A DNA stretch of 64,000 bases from Platanthera guangdongensis. Lineage: Eukaryota > Streptophyta > Magnoliopsida > Asparagales > Orchidaceae. The stretch covers positions 113,304,589 through 113,368,588 of the forward strand of contig CM077162.1 of NCBI GenBank assembly GCA_039583875.1, written 5' to 3'. The translations under genes were made by a program, and so were the position numbers. This document shows positions 32,332-43,709 of this stretch, piece after piece. Positions within the stretch are counted from its first letter, which is position 1, and each line of letters begins with the position of its first letter. The notes below the pieces were generated by a model, which did no database searches, was not told the origin of the DNA, and saw only the letters and a program-made list of their open reading frames with translations.

Positions 32332-33042
32332 CATATACTTAAGGATAAATAGAACAACTTCATCTTATTCTTGACCGAACCAGAGAGCGAGAGTGACGGT
32401 GAGGGTTCTAAGTCATGAAGCTTCGGATCGTCGCCGTCGGAGCTACGGTGCTTGGAATCACAAACCGAGCATAGATCCAGAAAGCACTCGCCGAGATCCT
32501 CACGTTTGTGGTAAGTATTTGTCATTTCCTGGAAATTTTTCATTTGGGTTTTCGGCCCTAACCTCTCTTTTGGCCAAATCCTTGTAGATTCCGCTTCCCC
32601 GCGCCTTCTTTTGGCTAGACCCATGATGTGGAGTATATTGGAAGACCGATTGGAGTAGAAATCGAGGCAAGTGTTGTTCTTGCCATCCCTCATGCTCTTT
32701 TCTTCCAAATTCTAGCCATATGTTGTATATTTGACATGTTTAAGCTAACCTTATCCTCGAATTGCTAGTTAATTGTCTTGGATTACGAAGTGTGTTTCAC
32801 CTAAAACCATTTCTCCCAAATTTTATTCAGTAGATTTGGTAAACCAATTTGGTTGTTGTGCCACTTTAGCTATCGAGTCATTATGATCGATGCGACACCT
32901 CGTGCATCCCATTGTTTTGATTGTACCTCACTTTGTTTAACCCTTGTAATGTCCTTATGCAGTCCAAATCGTTTGTTGACCATTAATCCATGTTGAATAA
33001 AAGAAACTCTACGTGTATAATTAAGTAACTAAAGAAAACTCT

Positions 33043-33240
33043 GTTGGTTTGTGCGCGTTGGGGTTTCTCCCTCGGCACAGTGCCTTATGGTTGAGTATGT
33101 GCGCGTTGTGGACCTTCATCCCCAGCACTTTACCTTAGTTGTTGGTCTGTACATGTTGGGATTTCTCCCTCGGCATGGTGCCTTTTGGCTGGGTTTGTGC
33201 GCGTTGTGGACCTTTTTCCTCGGCACAGTACTCTTTCCTG
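33043..33240 (+). repeat. Tandem repeat of about 95 bp, two copies
   Basis: Each copy has GTGCGCGTTG or a variant, TTTCTCCCTCGGCA, GTGCCTT and GCGCGTTGTGGACCTT. Its place within the LTR is analogous to the 80-bp repeat at 6881-7200. Confidence 0.72.
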
Positions 33241-33989
33241 TTGAGCTGATCAGTCTTATTTTAAATGATGAATGACACGAATAATAAAGAAAGATGAATA
33301 TATGAACTGCTGATGTTTGACACTCTGTTCTGTCCAGTTTTTGTGATTTAGCCCTTCTTTCTCAGCTAGATTTAACGTTTTGTTTATGTTTCTTTGCAAC
33401 TGACTTTTGTAGCAGACGATTTATTGTCCCTCATTCACTTCGAGGTTTGTTGGTCTTCCTTTTACTCTTTTGCACCACTTGTAACTTGCTTCTGAGGTGT
33501 TCTTCTTTTGAATGCCTTAGGTCCAGAGCATTAGCAGTTTTAGCTGACAGATTTGTGTTTTTGGTGCTGCGAGTTGCTGCGGATGTTTGTTTCCGCCTCA
33601 GAGTATTGAGGTAGATATTTTGTTAGACATGAATGTTTCTCTATGGGTTCGTGTCAGTTGTTTATGCCCATAGTCTTAGACTTCTTATGACAGTTTACTT
33701 GTTACTTTTACTATTGTTACTTATTGTTTGTTTATACTTGCTCTCTGAGAAGAATTTATGTTAGGATGCATATAGTTACTTTTAAGAATACAAAACTGTG
33801 TTCTGGAAAATGGTCATGGCATAATTTTTAACTGCAAAATATACTACTTTTAAGCGTTATGAAAGTCCTTTTATTTATATTAAATGTAGAAGTCACATCA
33901 TCATTACAATATGCTAGGCTTTCATTCTCATATAAGATAATAAATGAATCAAACTAAGTATTTTCCGCTGCGTAAACTTATATATTTTC

Positions 33990-34560
33990 TCACCTATGGA
34001 CTAGTGATCCACCCGACCAAGGTGTACAACCCGTATTCATCGAGGATGGGTCCTACCATAGCCAGGTCAGCAGAAGTCAGGGTTAACAAGTCAAGATAGA
34101 AGTCAGAGTCAGTGCACAAGACCGCGGAAGGCCTGGGCGAGTATGGCGAGCTCCCCTTGCATACTCACCAGGCAGGAGACTAGGCGAGATACTCGCCCAG
34201 CCCGTGCGAGTTCCCCCTGAAGTCGCGTAGTAGCCAGGGGGTATGGTATAAATATGACCCCCCCCCCTCCTTGGATTTTCCTATAAATAGGAGCCCAGGG
34301 GTACGAGGTGAGGGATAGAAAATCCTCTACAGGATACTCACGAGCTCTCCTTTAAGATACTAGTCGATCCTTTGGATTCCTTTTCCTTAGAGACCAGGTC
34401 GCAACCTTGCGACTTAGTCATCAGCTAGTCTCCTTCGTACCCAATTCGGCCATTTTTGGTTGAGAAGGGGCTGCTCCTTTCTAGCATCCGGGTACGTGGT
34501 GGGACCTTCCTGCCGCAATATCTGGGGTCATGTTTGTCTTCATTCTCCATCCTAGTCATC
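33990..34560 (+). repeat. Probable 5' LTR of Tat-lineage element
   Basis: GCGAG/CTCGC-rich U3 with GGCGAGATACTCGCC-type words, then two TATA boxes (34247-34254 and 34282-34289) and a CT-rich leader into the gag region. I could not identify a clean primer binding site or the exact ends. Confidence 0.55.
34247..34289 (+). promoter_or_regulatory. Paired TATA boxes in Tat LTR
   Basis: TATAAATA at 34247-34254 and again at 34282-34289, 35 bp apart with a C run between. Either could set the transcription start. Confidence 0.6.
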
Positions 34561-35012
34561 CAATTCATCTGATCTTACCCCTGAACCGGTAATCTTAGGC
34601 AGCATTGGTCCGAATTCTGAGGTTGGGAATTTTCCTAGCTCAACACTTGGTGCGGTGGGCGTGGATCGCAACCAATGAGGAAAGTTTTGCGATTTAGTAA
34701 GATGACCAATGGTTGCGAGCATGGAGAGTTGGCTGGTAACTCGGCTGGAGTTGGTGATCTCGCGCGAGGAGGTGAGTTCGTGACGGTTGCTACATTTGAG
34801 GAGTTCGCGAAAACGATTGAGAACACCATCCTTTTCAGATTTTCTCATCACCCCGATGTCACGGCAACATCCCCTCGTCACGTGGCACCATAGGATGAGG
34901 AAGCGCCGCCAAGGCGAGCTAGGAAGGAGCCCGCTTGGGCAAGAGAATAGCGACCGATAAAGTCGCGACATCATCCGGCGGGCAGCCAAGGGGTCCGTTT
35001 TCGGGATCCGAT

Positions 35013-36180
35013 GTCACTGGCGAGATACCGTGATACTCGCCAGTAGAGCCCCTTCTATGACGAGATCCTCGCCGCCCCCGTTCCCGAAGGGTTCAGAGAG
35101 CCCGTTCTCACCTACTACTCTAGTAGGGATGACCCTGTCAGGCATCTTCAGTGGTTTGAAGACGTCTTCTCCATCCGCAACATGTCTGATACGTTCAAGT
35201 GTCGGTTCTTCTCCATCACCCTCAAAGGCAATGCAAGAGACTGGTTTCACCAGCTGCAAGCAGATTCCGTCTACTGTATCTCTTATTTGCATCGGGGCCT
35301 CATGGCGAGGTTCACGACATCGAAGAAGAGGAAGAAGGAGGCAACAGCTCTCTTCAAGATTACCCAAGGGCCGCATGAGAGCTTAGGCCATCACATTGAC
35401 CGTTTTCAGGAAAAGATCTTGGAGGTCGAGGAGGTGGATAGCTTCACTTTGATGGTGGCCCTGAAGTTCAGTTTGAATTAGGGTCTGTTTAGCATAAAGA
35501 TGTGCTCCAATCCCACGAGGCCTTTTGAGGAGATGATAGAGAGGGTGAATACCTTTGTTCGAGGAGAGGATAAGGATAAAGATTTCCTGGCACAGCTGGA
35601 CGGAGATAATACGATGGAAAGGGGGAGAATAGGACCTTCAGGAGAGAAACTTAAGAGGATGTCAGAGAGGCAGGTCGACAGGAGGAAGGAAGAGCCGGGG
35701 AGAAGAGAGGAGAGGAGGACGAGAGAAGAGACCAGGAGGGTGGAAGAGAGGAGGCAAGAGAGGCCTCGAAGGTAAGAGGAGAGGAGGCCGGTGAAGGCCC
35801 AGGCAAGAAGAGGGGAAGATAGGAGGTTCTAGTATCCCGAGGAACGCCCCCAGTGGAGGCCACCAGTGAGACCACGTTTTGAAGAGGAGAGAAGGAATGA
35901 CAACAGGCAGGGGGAGGCCAAGGAGGAGGAAGAAGGGAGGCAATGGTCATAGCCTGTCAAGACAACAAGCGTCGTCGGAGGGAGAAACGGGCGATGGTTT
36001 AGGAGACAGAGATTCCAGTCTACTGCAACATCCATCGAGTAGAGGGGCATGGGACATTGTCCTGCATGGAGTTCTGTGAAGAGAGGAGGAGGTTGGAGGC
36101 AGGAGAAGCAGAGAGGGAGTAGTAAAGGCAGGAGGTCCCGGTCGGACAAGTAGCATTCCAAGCTCCGGTGATGAGGAGGA
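35013..36180 (+). pseudogene. Tat-lineage gag (degenerate)
   Basis: Frame pieces give the capsid-like Retrotrans_gag block (DDPVRHLQWFEDVFSIRNMS, NARDWFHQL, ATALFKITQGPHESL, FQEKILEVEEVDSFTLMVAL at about 35120-35480), a stop at 35480, then KMCSNPTRPFEEMIERVNTF and a long Arg/Glu-rich tail (35650-35930). A zinc knuckle-like YCNIHRVEGHGTLSC (about 36018) replaces the usual CxxH...GHxTxxC. Frameshifts and stops break it. Upstream (34561-35012) only fragments of the N-terminal region can be read. Minus-strand Pro/Leu-rich frames at 35651-36348 are antisense shadows. Confidence 0.8.
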
Positions 36181-36790
36181 ATGAGGATTGTGTCGACCTG
36201 GGAGGTCATGGAGAGGTAATATATGGCCCAGAAGGTGGGCATGTCGGAGTAATAAACGGAGGAGTTGGGCCCGGAGCTTCCCGCAAGGAAAGTCTCCATC
36301 AGATCTACAAGAAGAATGTCGCTTCGACGTCGCAGAACCAACCGCCATTAGAAGAGATCAACTTCTCAGAGGATGACATGCTGGGGAATGAGAACCCCTT
36401 CCACGACGCCCAAGTAATTCAAGCTGTCATCGAAGACTTCACCGTCGACCAAATCCACGCGGATAAGGGTAGCTCGGTGAATGTCATATTCAAGAGAACT
36501 TTCGTCGGGCTTCAGTTGGAAGTGTCTCGGGTCCAGGCTACAGATGGACCCCTCTTTGGCTTCTCAGGCGAGAAGAAAGAGGTCGAAGGGGCAGTGGAGC
36601 TTCTGGTTACTCTCGGCGAGACTTCGATCTGATATCGCTTTGTCATAGTCGATGCACCGAGCAGATATAATGACATCTTCGGGCGGCCCCTCATCAACAA
36701 TTTCAAGGTCGTTCTGTTATCATATCATCAGTGCTTGAAATACTAATGGGGGGATGTCCAAATCAGGATCAGGGGAGATCCCATGGCCTC
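36181..36790 (+). pseudogene. Tat-lineage protease region
   Basis: VGVINGGVGPGASRK (about 36250) matches the INGGxxGGxSxxARK linker of this lineage. The aspartic protease follows: INFSEDDMLG, VIQAVIEDFTVDQIHADKGSS (catalytic DxGSS retained as DKGSS, about 36455), FGFSGEKKEVEGAVEL and, after a TGA at 36630, the RYNDIFGRPLINNFKVVLLSYH block. Another stop follows before the RT. The shape is right but it cannot be expressed as one protein. Confidence 0.78.
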
Positions 36791-36959
36791 CAGGTAGTGT
36801 TACCTGAATGCCGTCAATACCATCAGCCGGATGGGTGATACGGAGTGGTTGGAGGAGCTGCTAGAAAAGGAGAAGGGGTTGTGTGCTACTGAGGAGGTGG
36901 AAGAGGTGGAAGTGATCTCTCAAGGAGGAGAGCCTGGTCTACTGAAGGTTAGAGTATCC

Positions 36960-37890
36960 CTGTCGCTGTAGGGAAAGATTGAGATGGCCTCTTGCCTGCA
37001 GGAAAACATCGACGTATTCGCTTGGAGCGCCGCCAAGATGCCAAGGGTTGACGTCGATGTTACCTGCCATCGCCTCAACCTGGATCCCGCGGTGGCTCTC
37101 GTTCGTCAAAAGCAAAGGAAGAGCACTGCCATGCTAGCTGGACCAATCAGGGAGGAACTTGGGAAACTCCTGAAGGCGGGTTTTGTTTCAGAGATCCAGT
37201 ATCCAGGCTGGGTCTCCAATGTTGTAATGGTGAAGAAGCCCGGAGGGGACTCGCATCTTTGTATTGATTTTTCTATGCTAAATAAAGCTTGTTAGAAGGA
37301 TTGCTACCCCTTGCCTCAAATCAATGCACTGGTTGATTCCGCCGTCGGGTTTCTTGTGATGAGTTTTCTTGATGCTTTTTCAGGATATCACCAGATTTGG
37401 ATTTATCCCCCGACTGCCGCGACGTCTCCTTCATAACCAGCGACGATTGTTATAGCTACAAAATGATGCCCTTCGGGCTCAAGAACGTAGGGGCGACTTA
37501 TCAGAGAATGATGGATCAAATCTTCAAGGAGCAGAAGGGGCGGAACTTGGAATTTTATGTGGACAATCTCCTTATCAAGATCAAAAGTGTTGTGGTGCAC
37601 ATAACAGATCTGGATGACACCTTCGCCACCCTGAGGAAGTACAAGATGTGACTCAACCCAGCCAAGTGCATCTTCGGTGCAGGAAGAGGGAGGTTCTTAG
37701 GTCACCTTCTCAATCCCAGGTGGTGGAACATAATCCATACAAAGTGAAGGCCATTCTGGAGATGGCGTCTACGAGAGATCCCAAGGAAGTCCAAAGGTTG
37801 ACAGGAAGGTTTGCAGGCCTTAGCTGTTTCCTATCCAACGCAGGAGAAAAGTGTTCTCCATTCTTTAAAACTCTTCGGGGGAATTAGAAG
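36960..37890 (+). pseudogene. Tat-lineage reverse transcriptase (inactive)
   Basis: ENIDVFAWSAAKMPRVDVD, KLLKAGFVSEIQYPGWVSNV, CIDFSMLNKAC-stop, YPLPQINALVDSAVG, then a frameshift and KMMPFGLKNVGATYQRMMD. The catalytic box reads FYVDN where the family has YVDD, so the second aspartate is lost. Stops at 37293 and 37649 and at least two frameshifts are present. The thumb block VQRLTGRFAGLSCFLSNAGEK ends it. Confidence 0.85.
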
Positions 37891-38800
37891 TTTGAGTGGA
37901 CCGAGGAGTGTGAGGAGGCCTTCGAAAAGCTCAATCAGCAGCTAACACAAGCTCCTCACCTCCAAGGCCCACAGGGAAATGAAGACCTCTTACTCTATCT
38001 GGGAGTAGGAGCATAAGCGGTTAGCTCGGTGTTGGTCCGAGAAGAAGGCAAGAAGCAGCTTTGCGTCTACTATGTGAGTAGAGTGTTGCGATAGGCGGAA
38101 ACGAGATATCCTATTCTAGAGAAGTTGGTGTTTGTTCTGGTGGTTTTGGCTCGGAGGCTCCATCCTTATTTTCAGGCTCATTCCATCAGGGTCGTCTCTG
38201 ATCACCCTCTGCATAGTATCCTGGATGGGGTGGAGCATTCAGGCAGGTTGGCAAAATGGGCAGTGGAGCTTAGCGAGTTTGACATTTTTTACTCTCCAAG
38301 GGTAGCGATCAAGGCGCAGGTAGTGGCAGATTTCCTGGCTGACTTCTCAGCTGAGGTGGAAGGACATGAAGGCTCTTCTAGCCCAGTCTCTTGGAAGATG
38401 TTTGTGGACGGGGCTTCGGGCAGGTATTCCGTGGGAGTCAGAGTCGTACCTGTAAGCCCCGAGGGAACCTGGATCGAGCAAGCAGTCGAGATCATCTTCC
38501 CCGTTACAAATAATCAGGCGGAGTATGAAGCTATGGAGACTGCCTTGCGTCTCGCCAAGGAGTTAGCAATTCGGGATATCAGGGCCTTTATTGACTCGAT
38601 GATAGTCGCATCCTAGATCAGAGACGAGTTTGAAGTGAATGATCCGGTCCTACAGAAATATTTAGTCAAGGTGAAAGGTCTGATCGGGGGATTTCATTCT
38701 TTCTTTGTCGAACATGTACCACGACAAGAGAATTCAGAGGCCGACTACCTCACCAAGTACGGTCCCCAGGCTAGGGGGACCATGACCGAACTTTTCTGAC
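37888..38800 (+). pseudogene. Tat-lineage RNase H pair (gypsy RNase H plus archaeal-type RNase H)
   Basis: The first domain: FEWTEECEEAFEKLNQQL, SSVLVREEGKKQLCVYYVSR, ETRYPILEKLVFVLV, SDHPLHSIL, RLAKWAVELSEFDI. The second: WKMFVDGASGRYSVGVRVV with the catalytic Asp, NNQAEYEAMETALRLAKELA with the Glu, and FIDSMIVAS with the next Asp. Two RNase H domains in tandem identify the Tat lineage. Stops occur at about 38014, 38092 and 38614. Confidence 0.85.
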
Positions 38801-38899
38801 CATCCATTGAAGAGGGGGAGATGATGGAGATCGAGCAAAGGGCATCCTGGAGGGATCCATTTATTTCTTTCTTGGCAACATGTTAGGTTCCTTCCAGCA

Positions 38900-40100
38900 A
38901 GGGGGATCAGAGAAAGTTTTGCTACAAGGCTGCATATTACTTACTATAGGAAGGAGAGCTCTATCGTAAGACTATCTCAGGCCCTCTAGCCCGGTGTCTA
39001 TCAGAGGTTGAATTCCCTCGTGTTCTAGAGGAGATTCATTCGAGAGAGTGTGGAAGTCACTCAGGAACTCGCACTCTGGAACAGAGAATTCTAAGGCATG
39101 GATACTTTTGGCCCACCATTTGAAAGGATACAGAAGCCTTCTCCAAGAAATGTATGCAATGTCAGATCTTCGCACCTCTTAGACTATAACCAGCTCAACA
39201 CCTTCGATCGATCACTGCTCCATGGCCCTTTGCCATCTGGGGAATGGACTTGATCAGCCCTTTCCCTCAGTCCAGCGGATAGAGGAAGTTTGTCCTCATC
39301 ATGATCGATTACTTCTTCAAATGGATCGAGGCGAAATCTCTGGCCAAGACCACTTCTCATATTGTGAAGAATTTCATATGGGCAGATATTGCATGCAGGT
39401 TCGGGATTCCTCTCGCCATCATCACCGATAATGGTACACAGTTCGCCAGCTTGGAGTTAGAGGACTTTTGCAAGCAACTAGGTAAGGATCTTTGATTTGC
39501 CTCCGTGCATCATCCTCGCAGCAACGGACAAGTGGAGGCTGCCAACAAGTTGATCATCAACCTCCTGAAGAAGAAAGACACCAACTTGAAAGGTAATTGG
39601 GCAGAGCAGCTCCCCTCAGTCCTTTGGGCTCTGAGAACAAGTCCAAACTCGACTACGGGGGAAACTCCCTTCAACTTGTCCCATGGTTCTGAGGCACCAT
39701 CCTAGTGGAGTTTGAGGTTTGGAGCCCGAGAGTCATAGCAGCTGGAGACGGCAGCGAAGAATGGCATTTGGAGAATGAAGACGCTCAAAGGCTCTCGCTT
39801 GATTTTGTTGAAGAGCTTCGTGACTTAGCCGTTATCCGCCAGGAGGAGATCAAGCGGCGCATGGCAAAGCATTTCGACAAAAACGTCCGCCTAAAACATT
39901 TCCTAGCAAGGGATCTGGTCATGAAAAAGGTGGACGCCGCTGGAACGGGAGCAATGGTTGGTAAGTTGCATCCTAATTGGGAAGGTCCCTTTATCGTCAA
40001 AGAAGCCTTGGCCACCGGAGGGTATTATCTTCACGATCAAGTCGGACAGCAGCTGGGAGGTACTTGGGGCGGCGATGACCTGAAGAGTTTCTATCCCTAG
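38900..40100 (+). pseudogene. Tat-lineage integrase (degenerate)
   Basis: The N-terminal zinc-binding region is eroded (HSRECGSHSGTRTLEQ, CMQCQIFAPL). The core shows GMDLISPFPQSSG, RKFVLIMIDYFFKWIEAKSL, IITDNGTQFAS with the second Asp, and HHPRSNGQVEAANK with the Glu. Then GNWAEQLPSVLWALRTSPN and the C-terminal DLVMKKVDAAGTGAMVGKLH and NWEGPFIVKEAL, ending DDLKSFYP at 40100. Stops at about 39493 and 39702 and frameshifts break the frame. Confidence 0.85.
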
Positions 40101-40255
40101 CAGTAACGCTGTATTTTCCTTGTAAATCCTATTTTCACAAATATATACAAATTGTGGCAACCATATGGTTTCTCTTTATGCTATTTCATCCCAAGATTTC
40201 TGAGGCTTTAGGGTTCAGCTCCGTGCTCGATCCGAAAAACTGACTGTCGACCCGT

Positions 40256-40866
40256 TCCTCCTAAATAGCCCAGTGCGGATGATGGGACGATGCCTCCGGA
40301 AGCACTCTTGTAAGACTGAGCCTCTGCACTAACGGCCAAGATCAGCTCCCCCCTTGTATGTCGGCCTAGGTACCCCCGACTGCATCTCTCCTCTGACTGG
40401 AGGAACTATCAGGAATAGGTTTGGACTCCAATCTATCGGATTCGAGGAAGGATCGACCTTGCCAAGCTCTCATCTGGGCAACAGCCCTTCGATTATTTTC
40501 AAAGGGAGGATAACCGTCCAAAGGGCAGGGGTATGCCAAAGGGAATATGTTAGTTGCGAGTGCGTCCTGAGGGACCCTCGGGAGAATATTACCCCTCATT
40601 CATACACTTGCACTCGTAGCCAAGTGGCAGAGGTGAAAATTATCTCCACGGTTGGGTTGGGAAACGAGCTTTCAATCTGTTTCTCCTAAATAGCCCATGG
40701 CGGACGATGGGACGATGCCTCGTGATGTAAGTGTCCTTGTAAGACCGAGCCCCTGCATTGACGGCCAAGATCAGCTCCCCCCTTGCATGTCGGCCTAGCT
40801 ACCCCCGATTGCATCTCTCCTCCGACTGGAGGAACTATCAGGAACAGGTCTGGATGCCAACCTCCC
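40256..40866 (+). repeat. Direct repeat of about 185 bp separated by 240 bp
   Basis: 40256-40440 and 40683-40866 share CTCCTAAATAGCCCA, GATGGGACGATGCCTC, CCAAGATCAGCTCCCCCCTT, GTCGGCCTAG and GGAGGAACTATCAGGAA in the same order. Confidence 0.88.
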
Positions 40867-40969
40867 AACATGACAGATGCAGGATCATCGTTCTCTTTAT
40901 AATTTCTTCATCCTCAAAGATATTGATGCATTTGACTCATTTGCAATCTCTTAAGCAGCAGGGAAACTA

Positions 40970-41900
40970 CTCCAACAATGTTCAAAGTCCTCGAGTGGCA
41001 GTGTCATCGTAAGTCCAAGTCCCTGCACGAGCTCCTCTCCTGCATATTGGCCAACGACCTCCTCGAGTGAGACCAAGTTTCTCATTGGAGTGATGCCATA
41101 GTCTGTGAACTCTATATGAGCTCCTCTCCTGCAGACCGACTACTTTCCTCCCCAAGTCGACTTACACCACTCTAGTTGAGCAAGGCTCCTGAGAGCTGTC
41201 GACTCCAACAATGTTCAAAGTCCTCGAGTGGCAGTGTCATCATAAGTCCAAGTCCCTGCACGAGCTCTTCTCCTGCATATTGGCCAACGACCTCCTCGAG
41301 TGAGACCTAGTTCCTCATTGGAGTTATGTCGTAGTCCGTGAACACTGTACGAGCTCCTCTCCTGCAGACTGACTACTTGCCTCCCCGAGTCGACTTACAC
41401 CACTCTAGTTGAGCAAGGCTCCTGAGAGCTGTCGACTCCAACAATGTTCAAAGTCCTCGAGTGGTAGTGTCATCATAAGTCCAAGTCCCTGCACGATCTC
41501 CTCTCCTGCATATTTGTCAATGATTGCCTCGAGTGAGACTAAGTTCCTCGTTGGAGTGATGTCATAGTCCGTGAATTCTGTACAAGCTCCTCTCTTGCAG
41601 ACCGACTACTTGCCTCCTCGAGTCGACTTACACCATTCTAGTTGAGCATGGCTCCTGAGAGCTGTCGACTCCAACATTGTTCAAAGTCCTCGAGTTGCAG
41701 TGTCATCGTAAGTCCAGGTCCCTATACAAGCTCCTCTCCTGCATATTGGCCAACGACCTCCTCGAGTGAGACCAAGTTCCTCGTTGGAGTGATGTCGTAG
41801 TCCGTGAACTTTGTATGAGCTCCCCTCTTATAGACCGACTACTGGCCTCCCCGAGTCGACCGATTCCCACCCTCAGTTAAGCTTGGCTCCTGCTGGGTGT
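40970..41900 (+). repeat. 233-bp tandem repeat, four copies
   Basis: Copies start at 40970, 41203, 41436 and 41669 (exact 233-bp steps), each CTCCAACAATGTTCAAAGTC or nearly so, then CTGCATATTGGCCAACGA, TCATTGGAGTGATG and CTGAGAGCTGTCGA. The fourth copy diverges in its last 40 bp. Confidence 0.95.
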
Positions 41901-41995
41901 CGAATGATTCCCACCCCCCAGTTGAGTTTGGCTCCTGCTAGGTGTCGACTACCTCCCACAGCTAGTCGAGCTCTGCTCCTGATGGGTGTCGGCTC
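41860..41995 (+). repeat. Short tandem unit of about 50 bp
   Basis: Three imperfect copies of CCCAC...CAGTTGAG...TTGGCTCCTGCTGGGTGTCGA follow the 233-bp array and are derived from its end. Confidence 0.7.
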
Positions 41996-42019
41996 TGCCA
42001 GTCAGGTTTAGCTACTGCG

Positions 42020-42125
42020 AGATAAACAATTAGACAAGTGCGAGTATGTCTTGACGAGTATGCGAGTATGCCTTGGAAAGCGTGCGAGTATGCTCTGCGA
42101 GTATACGCACGGACACAAGCGAGCA
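42020..42125 (+). repeat. GCGAGTATG cluster
   Basis: Five copies of GCGAGTATG or ACGAGTATG within about 80 bp. The GCGAGT word is also the theme of the Tat LTR U3. Confidence 0.7.
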
Positions 42126-42389
42126 TTGAGATGTGAATTGCTTACTATGGTCATACGAGTAATTACTGTGTGACTATGACTGATGCCAACGCATGGATAA
42201 AAGCGTCACAATCACTCATCCTCCCCGTGCCTATGAGCCTAGCGAGCATCATCAATCAACAAACATGCGATCAAAGAATAACAAAGTGCGGTAACTTAAA
42301 CTTGTATAAATATATATATCAAGAATTTACAAGTCACAAAAATTTGTTAACAATATGTTACATGCGAGCATGACAAAAATCGGCGAGCA

Positions 42390-43645
42390 ACTAGGATTCA
42401 TCGTCACCAATATCGGGCCGATATTCGTCGTCTCCAATGTCGGCATCCTCCTCTTCCTCGTTGCCTTAAACTCTTTCCTCCCCAGCAGTGCTTTCACCGC
42501 TGTCGCTGCTACTACTGCTGCCGTTGCTGCTGGAGCCCGATGTCGAGGAAGGGAGGCGATCGGGCGAGGTAGATTCCTCGACGAGCAGTTCGGAAATGAG
42601 CTCGCCAACGGTGAGCTGCTTCTCCCCCTCGACGAGTTGGTCGTTGATCCTCAGTCGGGCGAGCATGATGTTCCCCGCCGCTCGCGCTATCTCGCGGCGG
42701 ACCGATGACCTCTCTTTCCAAAGGACTCAGGACCTCTTAACAGCCCAATGCGGGTCATCCTACAGCCGCGACGCATCGGGGATGGGAAAGGAAGAGCTCG
42801 CGCGGCCCTCGAAGGCTGTCAGGCGAGTCTCCATCTCAGCAGTGTGCACTTGGGCTGCCTCCAACTCCGCCAGAGAGTTGGCAAGTTTCTCCTCGCACTC
42901 AGAGAGCTTCTTCGTGGCCTCAATCTCGGCAACTTGTGATAAAGAACAAAGAGCAAAATAAATCCAATTCCAAAACCATCAATGTCGTGTGTGGGAAGCG
43001 ACTTATCTCATAGTCTCTCCAGCGGACCGACTGCATGCCGAGGTCAATGGCCTTCTTGGTGACGACCTTCAAAGCCTCGGTCTTTTCCAACCGCTTCCTG
43101 GCCAAGTAATGCCCTAGCTCGACAGCCCGGGCGAGCGAGCAAGCAGTTTGCTGGGTGATTTCCTTCTGGGATGAGCTCCAGCATGGAATCGGCATCAGCC
43201 CGCCCGTGTAGAGCATGAAGGATAGCAAAGTCCTTCCCCTTGTCCTCCCAATCCATCGACCAGGAGGAGAGGTTGGTGCTCAGAGTCACCAAATGGTTGT
43301 CTTTCGACCAAGTCACCATCGGATGGCCATAAGCATCCACCGCTCTTCGCCCAAGGTTGAATTTTGGGTGGAAGTGGGGGGCCGAGCATCCAGCGGTGAC
43401 TCTTGATCGTCGGACCGAGGCGACGATACCTTTTCCCTCTTACTCGTAGGTCCTGGCGACTTGACCTTCGTCTTCCCTTTAGCAAGTTTCTTCTTCTCAC
43501 CGACGTCAGGCGAGGGGTGGATTCCGGGAAGGATGTGGCGACTTCCTTCACCGGAGGAAACGACTTCTCTAGAAGCTCGCAAGCCACTGCAAACATCGTG
43601 CAACATATCAGTACCGAGCTCCAATAAATAGAAGCGAGCATGCAA
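42390..43645 (-). pseudogene. Antisense extra ORF of the Tat element, copy 1, with an intron
   Basis: Minus-strand blocks in order: a Lys/Ser-rich segment (KKLAKGKTKVKSPGPTSKRE, about 43500), WSKDNHLVTLSTNLSSWSMD, KDFAILHALHGRADADSMLE, a frameshift, QQTACSLARAVELGHYLARK, DLGMQSVRWRDYEI. A 70-bp gap (43002-42933, GT...AG) then joins in frame to AEIEATKKLSECEEKLANSL and a coiled coil, ending with a Ser-rich and acidic tail (about 42550-42390). Stops at about 42768 and 42464 break it. The orientation opposite to pol, 3' of integrase, fits the antisense extra ORFs of Tat elements. It is cut at 43648 by LTR D. Function unknown. Confidence 0.6.
42933..43002 (-). other. Probable 70-bp intron in antisense ORF
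   Basis: Donor GTCGCT and acceptor CACAAG preceded by a T-rich tract (TTTTGCTCTTTGTTCTTT). Removal joins two coding blocks in frame (phase 1). The first coding block has no other exit. Confidence 0.5.
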
Positions 43646-43709
43646 GCTGTAACGCCCCGAAACTCAAAATACGGACGGGTGGCATTTTGAGCAAAGTTTC
43701 GGACTTGGT

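Larger units (their letters stand above)
31284..33990 (+). repeat. Gypsy-type LTR (or LTR plus leader) with XhoI-palindrome array
   Basis: Begins TGTAACGCCCC, the start shared by the Tekay-like LTRs here. In order: a 20-bp palindrome array (31733-32060), a TA/GT microsatellite (32270-32330), a TATA-like GATAAATAG (32343), a GTGGTAAGT...TTGTAG pair at 32508-32588 that looks like a short intron, and a tandem repeat at 33043-33240. The right end was not found; it appears truncated by the Tat LTR near 33990. No coding motif is present. Confidence 0.6.
40101..42389 (+). other. Tat 3' spacer rich in tandem repeats
   Basis: This non-coding stretch lies between the integrase stop and the antisense ORF. 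It holds a duplicated 185-bp block, a 233-bp tandem array, a 50-bp repeat and a GCGAGTATG cluster, each listed separately. Repeat-rich 3' spacers are a recognised feature of Tat/Ogre elements. Confidence 0.75.

Noticed and set aside
32508..32588. GTAAGT...TTGTAG intron as evidence for a host gene
   Set aside because: The flanks show no coding frame and the region lies within an LTR-like sequence. It may be a leader intron, but I cannot support a gene.
35651..36348. Minus-strand Pro/Leu/Ser-rich frames of 93-170 residues
   Set aside because: Antisense of the Arg/Glu-rich tail of Tat gag; no motif.
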